Shown: positions 25,200-34,955, counted from the stretch's first letter. The stretch is DNA of 64,000 nucleotides from Chitinophaga dinghuensis (GCF_003259435.1 NZ_QLMA01000012.1:58289-122288), one strand, 5' to 3'. The notes: a model not told the origin generated them from the letters alone. Made by a program: numbers and translations.

Positions 25200-27986
25200 T
25201 TATTTAGCGGCAGCTGTTCCAGCTCCAAATTTGTTGAAATTCCAGATAAACGATAACATGGCATATCTGCCAATGATGCCATAAGTATTCTGATAAACCG
25301 TATTGGCATTCATATTCCTGTCGAGCCCCACACGTTTACCCAGAATATCCTCTACAGCTGCTTTCACAGAAAAGACATCCTTCTTCCCGAATTTCTTAGT
25401 AAGCGCGGCGCCCCAAATAGGCATATCGTTCGCCGGGAAGAATGCTGTTTTGGGTCTGATAAAGTATTCCAGCCCATTCCATATTTCAAACTTTCCTGGA
25501 AGGTATACTGTCACGTCTCCGTTTATATTGTAAGTCCAGTAAGTTGTTTTTACGGCCGTCTGTATGGAGGATACGCTGGAGTTATATTCAGCGCCAAAGG
25601 AAATGCGGCTGTTGATCACCTTCTCTTTATACTTCCAGAATGCAAGGGAATTGGAGGCATTAAAAGTGCGGGATTTATTCTCTTCTCCATTTACGAAATT
25701 CATTCTTTTACTCAGTCCTCCATTACCATCTACGCCTATTGATACGCCCAGCGGCTTCACTTTCCACGACAAACCATAATAGTAGGAATATCGTTCATTC
25801 CCATTGGTGTTCACCGTCATGGTTTTAGTCCGGCCTCCCGCATCAGTTATGCTGCTCGAACTAAAATCATTGAAGGTGGTATTGTAGTTTAGGCTCAGCC
25901 AAATATTGCGATCGGTCAACACTTTATAATCACTGTAAGTGGCACTTAGGTAATTATAGAATGAAGGCTTCAGGTTGGGATTTCCTACGTAAACATTGAT
26001 CTGGTTATCATTGGTAACCAGTGGCTGCAACTGATTAATGGAAGGCTGATTGGTATTACCATTATAGTAAACGGAGATCCGGCGCTGTTGCCCCAAAGTA
26101 TAGGTAAATCGCAGTCTCGGATTCCAATTGACAAAATTTCTTTTCCATACCGTATTGGCAAATTTATTCTCTTGCGTCTGATTACTTTGTCCAACGGAAA
26201 CGCCTATATTAAAACGGATTTTCTTCTTATTAAAATTATAGGCCAGTCCGCCTGTATTTGTTAATACGCTAAAGGTAAAGTCATTACTGTAAAGGGAATC
26301 CAGCATCGAATATTTCCCAGAGCCATCTATATTAAACGAATTTCTACCGGAATGATTATTATTAACGATGAGACCATAGCTGAATTGCAGCAGGGAATAT
26401 TTACCCAAAGGCTCCGTATAGGTGGCATTCCCCGATACGTTCATCGATTCTCCATTATTGATTTTATGCTGATCTACCAACATGGTTGTATCCAAAGCGC
26501 CGTTGGAATATACGTCCGCACGGGATAGCTGGAATCCGTCCCGGTTATTCTTATCATAGTTCTGCGCCAGATTCAGGGAAATCGTACGTCCTTTTTTCTT
26601 AAACTTTTGCTTCCAGAGCAGGTTAGTTCCAAACATATCCTTCTGACCGGAACCGGAAGTTTTATTGGTACTTTCGTTCAACAGTTCGCCGAGGTCATTC
26701 ATTACTGTTCCATGCGAATTAGAGAAAGTAGTACTGTTCTCTCTTCCGGCCTGAACATTCAATTTTACAGTGGAAAAGGAATCTATTTTCCACTCGTACA
26801 TACCATCTCCTCTCACTTTATTCGCAACATTCCTGGAGGTACTGCTATCATTGGAATACTGTACGCTATTGTTCAGCACTTGCTGGCGCATACTGTTACT
26901 CCATTGCTCTACTCCCAATCGCATTGCTTTCAGGTTCACATTGGCGCGTTGTTTATCTGCATTCCATTTATCTTCATAATGTACGCCTCCATTTTGCGTC
27001 AGCGGGAATCCCTGTCCATCGAACTGGCCTTCCCATCCGCCAAAGCCGTCATTTCCATTGCCGGAATATTCATAGTAGCCACTCATTTCATCGTAGCTCA
27101 CATTATCCGCCGCTCCCTGACCAAATTTTTCTCTTTCTTCCCAGTTAAGGCCTACTTTATTGGTATTGCCAGCTATTCCATACACAGCAAATTTTTGCTT
27201 GTTTTTGAATAGATTAAACATCAGCTGGGTATCGAAATACCCATCCGTGCCGCCTCCGGCATTGACTCGCCCGAAGTACCCTTTCTTCTTATCTGCTTTC
27301 AGCGTTATATTAATGGTTTTGGATTTCTCTCCATCGTCTACACCTGTAAAGTCGGCCTGATCGCTGTTCTTGTCAAATACCTGTACCTTGTCCACCATAT
27401 CTGCGCGGAGGTTCTTTGTGACAAGCGTAGGGTCGTCTCCAAAAAATTCTTCTCCGTCTACCAACACCTTTTTTACTTTCTGCCCCATGGCGGTCACCTG
27501 TCCTTTATTATCTACAGATATTCCCGGAAGAATCCGCAGGAGGTCTTCTACATTCGCATTGGCGGCCGTTTTGAAGCTATCTGCATTAAATTCTGTGGTA
27601 TCTCCTTTGAAGCGGATAGCAGCTACCTGCTGCTTGATGACCACTTCCTGCAGGAGTCTGGATTTCTGCGTCAGTTTAACAGCGCCGAGATTATGAACGA
27701 CGGAATCAGCTAACGTGATCGACTCTACGTAATCGGCAAACTTGGGATAGTTAATCATCACCAGGTATTTGCCGGGTTTTAGATCTTTGATTTCAAAATG
27801 TCCTTTTTCATTTGTTCGCTGAAATTTGTAGAGAATGGAGTCCTTAGCATGTAATACGGATACCACTGCATGCTCCAGTTGTACGTGGTTTAGGGTATCC
27901 GTCACAGTACCTTTTACTATCGAATTTTGGGCCATAGCCGTATGTATGACAAACAGCATGAACAGGACAGCGGTAAATTTTTTCAT
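25200..27986 (-). CDS. Outer-membrane barrel, TonB receptor-like, partner of GLPGLI protein
   Basis: 928 residues. Signal peptide 1-19. A carboxypeptidase-regulatory-like domain (about 22-110) contains GTVTDTLNHVQLEHAVVSVL and GHFEIKDLKPGKYLVMINYP. A plug-like region (about 135-235) has VEDLLRILPGISVDNKGQVT and KVLVDGEEFFGDDPTLVTKN. The rest is barrel strands (OMP_b-brl_3 type) closing with YAMLSFIWNFNKFG. No TonB box visible at the N-terminus. First gene of the pair with the GLPGLI gene. Ligand unknown. Confidence 0.9.
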   Translation of the reverse strand: MKKFTAVLFMLFVIHTAMAQNSIVKGTVTDTLNHVQLEHAVVSVLHAKDSILYKFQRTNEKGHFEIKDLKPGKYLVMINYPKFADYVESITLADSVVHNLGAVKLTQKSRLLQEVVIKQQVAAIRFKGDTTEFNADSFKTAANANVEDLLRILPGISVDNKGQVTAMGQKVKKVLVDGEEFFGDDPTLVTKNLRADMVDKVQVFDKNSDQADFTGVDDGEKSKTINITLKADKKKGYFGRVNAGGGTDGYFDTQLMFNLFKNKQKFAVYGIAGNTNKVGLNWEEREKFGQGAADNVSYDEMSGYYEYSGNGNDGFGGWEGQFDGQGFPLTQNGGVHYEDKWNADKQRANVNLKAMRLGVEQWSNSMRQQVLNNSVQYSNDSSTSRNVANKVRGDGMYEWKIDSFSTVKLNVQAGRENSTTFSNSHGTVMNDLGELLNESTNKTSGSGQKDMFGTNLLWKQKFKKKGRTISLNLAQNYDKNNRDGFQLSRADVYSNGALDTTMLVDQHKINNGESMNVSGNATYTEPLGKYSLLQFSYGLIVNNNHSGRNSFNIDGSGKYSMLDSLYSNDFTFSVLTNTGGLAYNFNKKKIRFNIGVSVGQSNQTQENKFANTVWKRNFVNWNPRLRFTYTLGQQRRISVYYNGNTNQPSINQLQPLVTNDNQINVYVGNPNLKPSFYNYLSATYSDYKVLTDRNIWLSLNYNTTFNDFSSSSITDAGGRTKTMTVNTNGNERYSYYYGLSWKVKPLGVSIGVDGNGGLSKRMNFVNGEENKSRTFNASNSLAFWKYKEKVINSRISFGAEYNSSVSSIQTAVKTTYWTYNINGDVTVYLPGKFEIWNGLEYFIRPKTAFFPANDMPIWGAALTKKFGKKDVFSVKAAVEDILGKRVGLDRNMNANTVYQNTYGIIGRYAMLSFIWNFNKFGAGTAAAK

Positions 27987-28160
27987 TAACGGGTCACAGA
28001 GTTTAGGAATATAGCACAGTCACTTTTTCAGATGCAACGGGGCCAAAATTCCATAAATATTTGGAGCTAATTATTATCATGCCTGATAAACATCTGTTAA
28101 ATAACAGTCTACTTATCATGTAGAGGAAATATGATTACACAATTTAGCTGCAATCAGGCA

Positions 28161-31100
28161 TCAGTAACTTTTTAACAGCTGCATCAGTTCATCAGCGGAA
28201 AGTTGTAATGATTTATCGGTTCCTTCCAGCAGTTGATCTGCCAGTTCCCGTTTGGTATGATGCAGGGTAAGGATTTTTTCTTCAATCGTATGCATGGTTA
28301 CCAGTCGATATACGGTTACTGGCCGGGTTTGGCCGATACGTCTGGCGCGGTCAGAAGCTTGTTCTTCGATCGCGGGATTCCACCATGGGTCCAGGTGGAT
28401 CACATAATCTGCGGCGGTGAGATTGAGCCCTAATCCACCTGCTTTGAGGCTTATCAGGAACAGGTCTGCCTCTCCTGCCTGGAATTGCTGTACCAGCTTA
28501 GCCCGGGTAGCAATGGGGGTACTGCCGTCCAGGTAAAGGAAACGGATACCTTTTTGCAATAAGGCCGCTTTAATCAGGTCCAGGTGCATTACAAACTGGC
28601 TAAACACCAGCGCTCTGTGTTGATTTTCTATCAGCTCGTCCACGACTTCCAGGAATACTTCCAGTTTGGAGGAACTGATCTCCAGGCTGCTGTCCAGCAG
28701 CTTAGGATGACAGGCTGCCAGTCGCAGTTTCGTAATTTCTGCTAATGCTTTGATATGTCGCTGTGCATTATTTCCTTCCTGCGATTGTAACGCCTCCAAA
28801 GCATTGCGGCGCACGGCTTCATAGAAGGCCGCTTCATCCGGGGATTGCGCCACCAGCTTAACGATTTCTGTACTTGGTGGCAGCTCTTCCAATACGGCCG
28901 TTTTGGTACGGCGAAGCATAAACGGAGATAATAATTTCTTCAGTTGCTTCTTCACTGCACTTTCCGGGTTCCTCAAACCAGGAAATACATACTGTTTGTT
29001 GAAGAACTCCTGGCTCCCCAACAGTTCTGGTTGGAGGAAGTGGAAGAGTCCCCATATTTCCCCCAGATTATTCTGCACTGGCGTACCTGTGAGTGCCAGT
29101 CGGAATCCGGCTTGCAGTGCATAGGCCGCTTTTGCTGTACGGGTTTGGGGATTACGGATAATATGTGCCTCATCTAATACAACCGTTGTCCAGGATTTAC
29201 TAGTTAGTAGCTGTCGTTCAGATTGTAATAACCCATAGGTAGTGATAATGACATCAAAGGCTGTAGCATCGCGGATGATATGGGCGCGATTGCCAGTACT
29301 CAGGTCAATGCAGTTCAGTGTGGGGGCGAACTTAGCGGCTTCGTTTATCCAGTTGGGTAATACAGACGCAGGGCATACTACCAGTGCAGGGCCGGCGGCG
29401 GCTCTGTGGAGTAATAACGTTAACGACTGTACGGTTTTTCCCAATCCCATGTCATCTGCCAGACAAGCGCCGGCTCCCCAGGAGGCCAGTTGAACCATCC
29501 ATCGGAAACCTTCTTCCTGATAGGCGCGCAGAGATGTTTGTAATGTGGCGGGGACAGGCGCTGTAATGGCCCTGGCAGCCTCCCATTGTTGCAACATTTT
29601 TTGCCAGGCAAGATCTGTTTGTACAGCTTCCAGGTCCATCAGTGCTTCGGATGCAAACGGTACCAGTACCGGACGTATCCGGATACCCTGATCGTCGGCG
29701 ATGGTAAAGGCGGCCAGCTCCTGCAAACGTCTGCGGATACCTTCTGTCAGGGAAACGATTTCGCCGTTTTTAAGGGTATAGAAGCGATTGTTTTTCCGCT
29801 GCGTGGTATTCTCCAGTAATTCTTTCAGGGAGAGCACCGTATATTCATCCAGCTGCACATGCCCTTCACAGGTAAACCAATGGTCTTTTTCTTTGATGGC
29901 GATATGCAGTTGTGACAGATCTATTGCGGTGCGGACTTTATACCTTTCTCCTTCCGGCCATTCCGCCACGGCGAGGTGAGGATGCAGCCGGATTATTTCC
30001 AGTAGCTGTAGGCAATCAGCGGGATCTTCGAAGATAATCTGATCTTCTTCCAGCTCCTGGACCACCTCCTGCTGGATCAGTTGTAACAATTGCTGGTAAT
30101 TGGCCAGTTCCTGTTCCTGGTCGCGGCGTGCCTGGCAACGTTCTCCGTTCATGATACCCAGGATAGATTTGCCTCCCAGTCCGGGTTTGCAATAAGGAGG
30201 ATCAGTACTGAAAGGCTTTACAAAAAAGGCCGCTTTCAATCCTGTGTGGAGAGGCAGTAGCTGCACAACGATCCTCGTGTCTCCCTTAATACTTCGTATA
30301 TCCATGGGCGTATCCAGCATATCCGCATGGATCGTGAGCGAAGCAGATAAATGTTCCAATACATTGTTCAGTTTTTCGCGGCCGGTTAAAGGGACAGACT
30401 GCAACTGGTTGAGCGTACGCAACACATATTGCTGTCGCTGGCTCACATATATCACCTTCAGCCGGTTTGTACCTTCCCGCAGGAAGATGACCGGCGAATT
30501 AAAATCATGTACATTGCTGCCAAAGGAAAACCCTCTGGCGGTAGTAATAACGTTGATTTCAGGGCTGCCGGTGGTCACTTCGACTGGCGTCTCTCCATCA
30601 TACATATTAAACAACAGCGGATGCCCTGCCAGTTCCTTCCATACGCCTGGTGCAAAAGACCATCCATCAGTGCCGGCATTATAAAAGCTCACCTTTTGAA
30701 CAGTAGCGCCTATACGAAAATCCTGATCGGTCATACCCTCTGCCTGCGCATCTTTCAGGTAACCCAATGGCAATTGCCGGCCACGGCTCCAGCCCGCAGC
30801 TTCTTTATGATGCTGCAGTACCGGTTGCACCGTGTACTGATCCATATCAATGAGATAGACAATTCTTGCAGTAGCACCGGCTTTTTCTTTTTGTTTTTCT
30901 TCCTGCGACAACAACGTATTCAGGACTCGCTCCCATTCCGGCACCTGCTCTGATGAAGCCCCCAAAGGTTGCAGACCAGTTTGGGATGAAAAGGCATCAT
31001 ACAATTCCTGATAACCATCAAACTGTTCATCGCGGGTATAGTACAGGTATTCAAAAGCGGGTAACAGATAACCATTGGCAACCGTTTTGGCTAACAGCAT

Positions 31101-32213
31101 CCGCAAAGAGGGCTGATATAATAACAACAACTTATTTGCCGGATGGTACCATTTCAGTGCCCAATAGCCCAGAAAGGCCATGAGTCGCTTATCTGGCTCT
31201 TTGGTAGCATTTTCAAAGAGGATCTCCAACAGATTTTCCGCGCGTTCTCTTTTTCCGAGATGTAAATATAACAGGGAGACGGCCGGTACAATGGCCGGCG
31301 TTGTTTTTCGTTCGTAATGAGCAGTGATCTTTTGCATCAACGGTGTTGCCACCACTGTTGGCAGCAAACAAAGATGAATAGCGTGATAAAAAGCAAATAT
31401 TGGCGAAGTAGGAATAATGTTCTTTTTATCGCTGCTGCGTTGCTTTTTCATCCCCTGTTCAAAGGCCAGCTTTGCCTTTGCAGGCGTATCGTGATACAAC
31501 AGCCATACTGCTTGCGCAAAGTAATCATCTGCGGAGGAAGGATCAGGTATGGAGGACATATGTCCGTCCAGTAAATTTATTTCAGGGCAGACAACCGACG
31601 CACTAAAGCGATGCAGCTCTTCCTGTAATTGGCGCAGGAGCGAAACTGGCTGCAGTTGCTGCTCTTGAAACCTTATTGCTTGTGAGAAGATGGCATCTGC
31701 CGAAATAATACTAAAATGTTGCAATAACGGCCGGTAGGGAATTCTTCCCGCCAGGCAGGAAAGATAAGGGAGGTAATCCGACAGTTGTTGTTCCATTTTC
31801 TTCACCGGCGGCCCCAGCAACGTTCTGTCGCCGATAAAATATGCTACCAGTAAGCGTTGTAATTCCTGCAATGCAGCATGTGCGCTATAGAAACTGAAAT
31901 CGTTTGCAGGCACTTTTTGCAGCATATGCTGGTACTTTGCCTGTTTGATATTTTCCGGAAACAATTGCAGGCAATATTCCAGCGGAAGGAAGTAATTCCC
32001 GGCAAAGTTCTTCGCCAGGATGTCCTGATCCGCCAGCTGTAAGAGCAGCTCTCCCACCTCTACTGCCTGCATGGTGGGCACAATGGCCTGCACTGCGGCA
32101 TTGAGGGTAGGTTTATCTACCGGATACATATAAACAGACAGAATATCTGTCATCATACGAAGCTCCGCGCTGAGGCGTTCATATTGCTGCTGGAATCTTA
32201 CATCTTCGAACAT
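28161..32213 (-). CDS. SNF2-family DEAD/H helicase-like ATPase
   Basis: 1350 residues from ATG at 32213; an in-frame TTG at 32237 overlaps the -7 box and is not used. The C-terminal half is a SNF2 motor: motif I DDMGLGKTVQSL (near residue 920), motif II VVLDEAHIIRNPQTR (near 1015), LTGTPVQNNLGEIWGLFHFL, and motifs V-VI SLKAGGLGLNLTAADYVIHL followed by QASDRARRIGQTRPVTVYRL (near 1290). The first 850 residues show no motif I recognise; helical solenoid in look. No nuclease or SWIM zinc motif seen. Bacterial SNF2 proteins act on DNA-protein complexes or RNA polymerase; the role here is open. Confidence 0.92.
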   Translation of the reverse strand: MFEDVRFQQQYERLSAELRMMTDILSVYMYPVDKPTLNAAVQAIVPTMQAVEVGELLLQLADQDILAKNFAGNYFLPLEYCLQLFPENIKQAKYQHMLQKVPANDFSFYSAHAALQELQRLLVAYFIGDRTLLGPPVKKMEQQLSDYLPYLSCLAGRIPYRPLLQHFSIISADAIFSQAIRFQEQQLQPVSLLRQLQEELHRFSASVVCPEINLLDGHMSSIPDPSSADDYFAQAVWLLYHDTPAKAKLAFEQGMKKQRSSDKKNIIPTSPIFAFYHAIHLCLLPTVVATPLMQKITAHYERKTTPAIVPAVSLLYLHLGKRERAENLLEILFENATKEPDKRLMAFLGYWALKWYHPANKLLLLYQPSLRMLLAKTVANGYLLPAFEYLYYTRDEQFDGYQELYDAFSSQTGLQPLGASSEQVPEWERVLNTLLSQEEKQKEKAGATARIVYLIDMDQYTVQPVLQHHKEAAGWSRGRQLPLGYLKDAQAEGMTDQDFRIGATVQKVSFYNAGTDGWSFAPGVWKELAGHPLLFNMYDGETPVEVTTGSPEINVITTARGFSFGSNVHDFNSPVIFLREGTNRLKVIYVSQRQQYVLRTLNQLQSVPLTGREKLNNVLEHLSASLTIHADMLDTPMDIRSIKGDTRIVVQLLPLHTGLKAAFFVKPFSTDPPYCKPGLGGKSILGIMNGERCQARRDQEQELANYQQLLQLIQQEVVQELEEDQIIFEDPADCLQLLEIIRLHPHLAVAEWPEGERYKVRTAIDLSQLHIAIKEKDHWFTCEGHVQLDEYTVLSLKELLENTTQRKNNRFYTLKNGEIVSLTEGIRRRLQELAAFTIADDQGIRIRPVLVPFASEALMDLEAVQTDLAWQKMLQQWEAARAITAPVPATLQTSLRAYQEEGFRWMVQLASWGAGACLADDMGLGKTVQSLTLLLHRAAAGPALVVCPASVLPNWINEAAKFAPTLNCIDLSTGNRAHIIRDATAFDVIITTYGLLQSERQLLTSKSWTTVVLDEAHIIRNPQTRTAKAAYALQAGFRLALTGTPVQNNLGEIWGLFHFLQPELLGSQEFFNKQYVFPGLRNPESAVKKQLKKLLSPFMLRRTKTAVLEELPPSTEIVKLVAQSPDEAAFYEAVRRNALEALQSQEGNNAQRHIKALAEITKLRLAACHPKLLDSSLEISSSKLEVFLEVVDELIENQHRALVFSQFVMHLDLIKAALLQKGIRFLYLDGSTPIATRAKLVQQFQAGEADLFLISLKAGGLGLNLTAADYVIHLDPWWNPAIEEQASDRARRIGQTRPVTVYRLVTMHTIEEKILTLHHTKRELADQLLEGTDKSLQLSADELMQLLKSY

Positions 32214-32234
32214 AGCGTTGCTGCTGATATGTGG

Positions 32235-32242
32235 CAAAAATA
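32235..32242 (-). promoter_or_regulatory. -7 element of the SNF2 gene
   Basis: Minus strand TATTTTTG, 21 bases upstream of the ATG at 32213. It supports that start over the upstream TTG. Confidence 0.5.
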
Positions 32243-32261
32243 GTATTTTTTACTCCCCACC

Positions 32262-32292
32262 TTGCGGAAGCGGATATCTTTTGCTACATTTG
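32262..32292 (+). promoter_or_regulatory. Promoter of the valine-rich leader
   Basis: TTG at 32262-32264, 20-base spacer, TACATTTG at 32285-32292. The inferred start point falls at or just before the leader ATG (32298), so the leader may be translated from a leaderless transcript. Confidence 0.6.
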
Positions 32293-32297
32293 AAATT

Positions 32298-32360
32298 ATG
32301 CGTAAACCATCATTCTCCAACGTATTACCTCCGCCAGTAGTTGTAGTAGTTTCCTGCTAA
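32298..32360 (+). CDS. Valine-rich leader peptide (putative attenuator)
   Basis: A 20-residue open frame starting at the promoter: MRKPSFSNVLPPPVVVVVSC, with three Pro codons followed by five consecutive Val codons (32337-32351) next to the stop. Runs of regulatory codons in a short frame before a gene are the mark of transcription attenuation leaders, for example the Val-rich leaders of the enterobacterial ilv operons. The Val-codon segment can form an RNA stem that competes with a second stem (see the attenuator entry). The next gene is an EamA/DMT transporter. Confidence 0.6.
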   Translation: MRKPSFSNVLPPPVVVVVSC

Positions 32361-32516
32361 CTAAATAACCGGCGCGATCAGCAATTGACTTCCCTTTTGA
32401 CTGGGAGAATGAATCGTATTGTCTTAATGTAGCTGCTGGCTATTTAGTTAACCCAAATATCTCTCACTTAATTTATTACACATCACAATTGGAGTTGATT
32501 TCAATAATCGACCTCC
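32334..32516 (+). promoter_or_regulatory. Attenuator-like alternative RNA stems
   Basis: Stem A: 32334-32345 (over the Val codons) with 32428-32439, 12 pairs including four G-U. Stem B: 32358-32373 with 32435-32450, 16 positions with one A-C mismatch and one G-U. The two share 32435-32439 and exclude each other. A third hairpin, GGAGTTGATT / AATCGACCTCC (32491-32516, one bulge), precedes TTATATTTTT 19 bases before the transporter ATG. A ribosome stalled on Val codons would block stem A and favour stem B. Confidence 0.5.
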
Positions 32517-32535
32517 TAACTGGTTATATTTTTCA

Positions 32536-33405
32536 ATGATGAAAAAATCATTTCTGTTGTTGCATACAGCCATATTTTTGGCGGGGTTTACTGGCATTTT
32601 CGGCAAATTAATTTCGTTGAATGAAGTCAGTCTTGTTTGGTACAGGGCTTTATTCTCCTTCCTGTTTTTATTTACCTTACTGAAAGCCACCGGCAGGTTT
32701 ACCAGATATACGCTTCAAGACCAGCTACTCATCACGGTTTCCGGCCTGTTGCCTGGGTTACAATGGGTATTCTTTTACGGCAGTATCAAATATGCAAACG
32801 TTTCTGTGGGCGTTATCTGTTTTTGTACAACCGGGTTCTTTACCGCTCTCATGGCGCCATTCATCACAAAAGCGCGGTTATCTGTCACGGAACTGGGATT
32901 AAGTTTACTGACGGTAGCCGGAGTGGCGTTGGTATTTCACTTTGATTCGGGATACCGACTGGGAATCATTTTAGGTACAATTTCCAGCTTATTAGGCGCG
33001 GCGTATATGCTCACCAATGAGCAGTTGATCAAACGTTTTGATGCGGGAATGATCAACTATCATCAAATGCTGGGAATCACGCTGGGCATAGGTTTACTCA
33101 TCCCTTTCTATCAGCATGCTATGCCGGGATTGCATTATAAGCCTACCGGCATGGATCTTATTTATCTTGTATTGCTGGCATCTTGCTGTACCATTGCAGT
33201 GTATGTAATGATAGCGGAATCGTTGCGGAAGATCTCTGCGTTTACTGTTAATCTGTCTTTCAACCTGGAACCGGTATACAGTATTATCTTAGCCATTTTC
33301 CTCTTTGATGAAAACCGGGAGCTCAACATCAGTTTCTATATAGGTTTATTACTGATACTGCTTTCTGTTTTTCTCCAGATGCGACTGTCCAGAAAAATGG
33401 GGTAA
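32536..33405 (+). CDS. EamA/DMT-family transporter
   Basis: 289 residues with about ten hydrophobic segments in two EamA repeats; LIYLVLLASCCTIAVYVMIA and NLSFNLEPVYSIILAIFLFD are typical, the latter matching the conserved NLEPV motif of the second repeat. Drug/metabolite transporters of this type usually export amino acids or metabolites. The Val-rich leader 175 bases upstream suggests control by valine or leucine supply or by ribosome stalling. An alternative ATG lies one codon in. A terminator follows. Confidence 0.92.
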   Translation: MMKKSFLLLHTAIFLAGFTGIFGKLISLNEVSLVWYRALFSFLFLFTLLKATGRFTRYTLQDQLLITVSGLLPGLQWVFFYGSIKYANVSVGVICFCTTGFFTALMAPFITKARLSVTELGLSLLTVAGVALVFHFDSGYRLGIILGTISSLLGAAYMLTNEQLIKRFDAGMINYHQMLGITLGIGLLIPFYQHAMPGLHYKPTGMDLIYLVLLASCCTIAVYVMIAESLRKISAFTVNLSFNLEPVYSIILAIFLFDENRELNISFYIGLLLILLSVFLQMRLSRKMG

Positions 33406-33415
33406 ATCGATTAAG

Positions 33416-33443
33416 AACAGGCAGGTAAACGTACCTGCTTGTT
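33416..33443 (+). terminator. Terminator after the EamA gene
   Basis: AACAGGCAGGTA / TACCTGCTTGTT, 12 pairs with one G-U, then TTTATC. Confidence 0.8.
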
Positions 33444-33492
33444 TTATCATCTCAAAAAATGTGGTACCTTTCCTACACCCAAAGATGGATAT

Positions 33493-34044
33493 ATGAAAGT
33501 ACATTATTATTCCCCGGAAATATTTACTATCAGCAACTTTTTCAGCAAAGAGGAATGTCAGCAATTGATTGACAGAAGCGAGTCTATCGGCTTTGAAGAG
33601 GCCAAAGTGGATGTAGGCGGAGGCGTACAGCGTATGATCAAAGGTGTTCGCAATAATGAGCGGGTTATGTTTTCAGACGAAGCATATGTACAATGGCTCT
33701 GGGAGCGTATTGCACCTTTCGCTCCGGAAGGGAAACAAAATCGCCGCGCTTCCGGCTTAAATGAACTCCTGCGTTTTTATCGCTATACTCCCGGACAACG
33801 CTTTAAAATGCATATGGATGGCAGCTATGTTCGTAATACGTCCGAAGCCAGTCAGTATACCTTCCTGATTTACCTGAATGACGGCTATGAAGGCGGAGAT
33901 ACTGTTTTTCACAGCGGAGAAGTAGTACGTCCGGAAGCTGGCAGCGCTTTGATATTTTATCATCCGCTGAGGCATGAAGGCAGTTTGCTGCACAGTGGCG
34001 TGAAATATGTTTTGCGCACAGATATTATGTATAAAGATATTTAG
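33493..34044 (+). CDS. 2OG-Fe(II) oxygenase (prolyl 4-hydroxylase-like)
   Basis: 183 residues from ATG at 33493; the earlier in-frame start at 33439 falls inside the preceding terminator. Double-stranded beta-helix dioxygenase of the P4Hc type: iron ligands His107 and Asp109 in FKMHMDGSYVR, the third His161 in HPLRHEGSLLHSGVKYVLRT, with Lys171 for 2-oxoglutarate. It follows the SKEECQQLIDRSE start of the family. It hydroxylates a side chain or small molecule; substrate unknown. The GH16 gene starts 19 bases downstream, so the pair may be an operon. Confidence 0.9.
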   Translation: MKVHYYSPEIFTISNFFSKEECQQLIDRSESIGFEEAKVDVGGGVQRMIKGVRNNERVMFSDEAYVQWLWERIAPFAPEGKQNRRASGLNELLRFYRYTPGQRFKMHMDGSYVRNTSEASQYTFLIYLNDGYEGGDTVFHSGEVVRPEAGSALIFYHPLRHEGSLLHSGVKYVLRTDIMYKDI

Positions 34045-34063
34045 GAAGACAAACAGTTGAACA

Positions 34064-34891
34064 ATGAAAAAAATCCTGATGGTGCTGCTGGCTGCAGCTA
34101 CTGCATTTAGCGCCTGTAAAGTGACGGAACGCTCCGGCACAAAGAATTATATTTATGTCCAGAAAAAAGGGCGTGAAAATAAGCAATGGAAGCTTGTCTG
34201 GCAGGATGACTTCAATGAAAAATCCCTCGACACTTCCAAGTGGACCCGCATCCCGCCAGGAGGGTCCGCCTGGGACGCACACATGAGCAGTAATGATGCC
34301 TGCTATCGCCTGGACAACGGCCTCCTTTACCTTCGTGGCATTATCAACCCTGATACCTCAGTGGATAAACGACCTTATCTCACCGGCGGCATCTGGACCA
34401 AAGGCAAATTTGCATTTCAATATGGACGCATAGAAATCCGTGCAAAACTGGAATGTGCCGGCGGCGCCTGGCCAGCCATGTGGATGCTGGCAGAACAGAA
34501 TAAATACGGTAAATATCCCAGGAACGGAGAAATTGATATCATGGAACACCTGAACCGGGACAGTATCATTTATCAAACTACTCACTCCTACTATACCCTC
34601 GATCTTAAACAAACGGAACATCCGCCACATTTTGGTACCGCTAAACTGAATCCGCTGGAGTTTAACACCTTTGGCATCAGCTGGTATCCGGATAAAATTG
34701 TATTTCAACTGAATGGAAAGGATACCTTCACGTATCCAAGAGTTACAGGGGTAGATCCTTCCCAGTGGCCCTATGATCAGCCTTTTTATATTCTCATTGA
34801 TCAGCAGTTGGGAGGCAGTTGGGTAGGAAAAATCAATCCTGCCGATTTACCCGTACAGATGATCGTAGACTGGGTAAAAGTTTATCAATAA
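34064..34891 (+). CDS. GH16 family glycoside hydrolase lipoprotein (beta-glucanase type)
   Basis: 275 residues. Lipoprotein signal with lipobox AFSAC (Cys18). The concanavalin-like GH16 domain includes KLVWQDDFNEKSLDTSKWTR at its start, AWPAMWMLAE, and the catalytic motif GEIDIMEHL with Glu156 nucleophile, Asp158 and Glu161 acid/base. ExDxxE of this kind is the beta-1,3/1,4-glucanase or laminarinase signature. Expected on the cell surface or periplasm, cleaving a beta-glucan. Confidence 0.95.
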   Translation: MKKILMVLLAAATAFSACKVTERSGTKNYIYVQKKGRENKQWKLVWQDDFNEKSLDTSKWTRIPPGGSAWDAHMSSNDACYRLDNGLLYLRGIINPDTSVDKRPYLTGGIWTKGKFAFQYGRIEIRAKLECAGGAWPAMWMLAEQNKYGKYPRNGEIDIMEHLNRDSIIYQTTHSYYTLDLKQTEHPPHFGTAKLNPLEFNTFGISWYPDKIVFQLNGKDTFTYPRVTGVDPSQWPYDQPFYILIDQQLGGSWVGKINPADLPVQMIVDWVKVYQ

Positions 34892-34906
34892 AAAGACGTT
34901 TGCCCG

Positions 34907-34955
34907 CATGGGTATTAAAAAACGCCCGCTTCGCGGGCGTTTTTTAATACCCATG
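34907..34955. terminator. Long bidirectional terminator (palindrome A)
   Basis: Perfect 23-base arms with a three-base loop, including T-runs on both strands (core ACGCCCGC TTC GCGGGCGT). It serves the convergent GH16 and DUF4132 genes. Confidence 0.92.

Noticed and set aside
32358..32450. Inverted repeats as ends of a small mobile (MITE-like) element
   Set aside because: No target-site duplication seen, and the arms start exactly at the leader stop codon and compete with a stem over the Val codons, which fits attenuation better.
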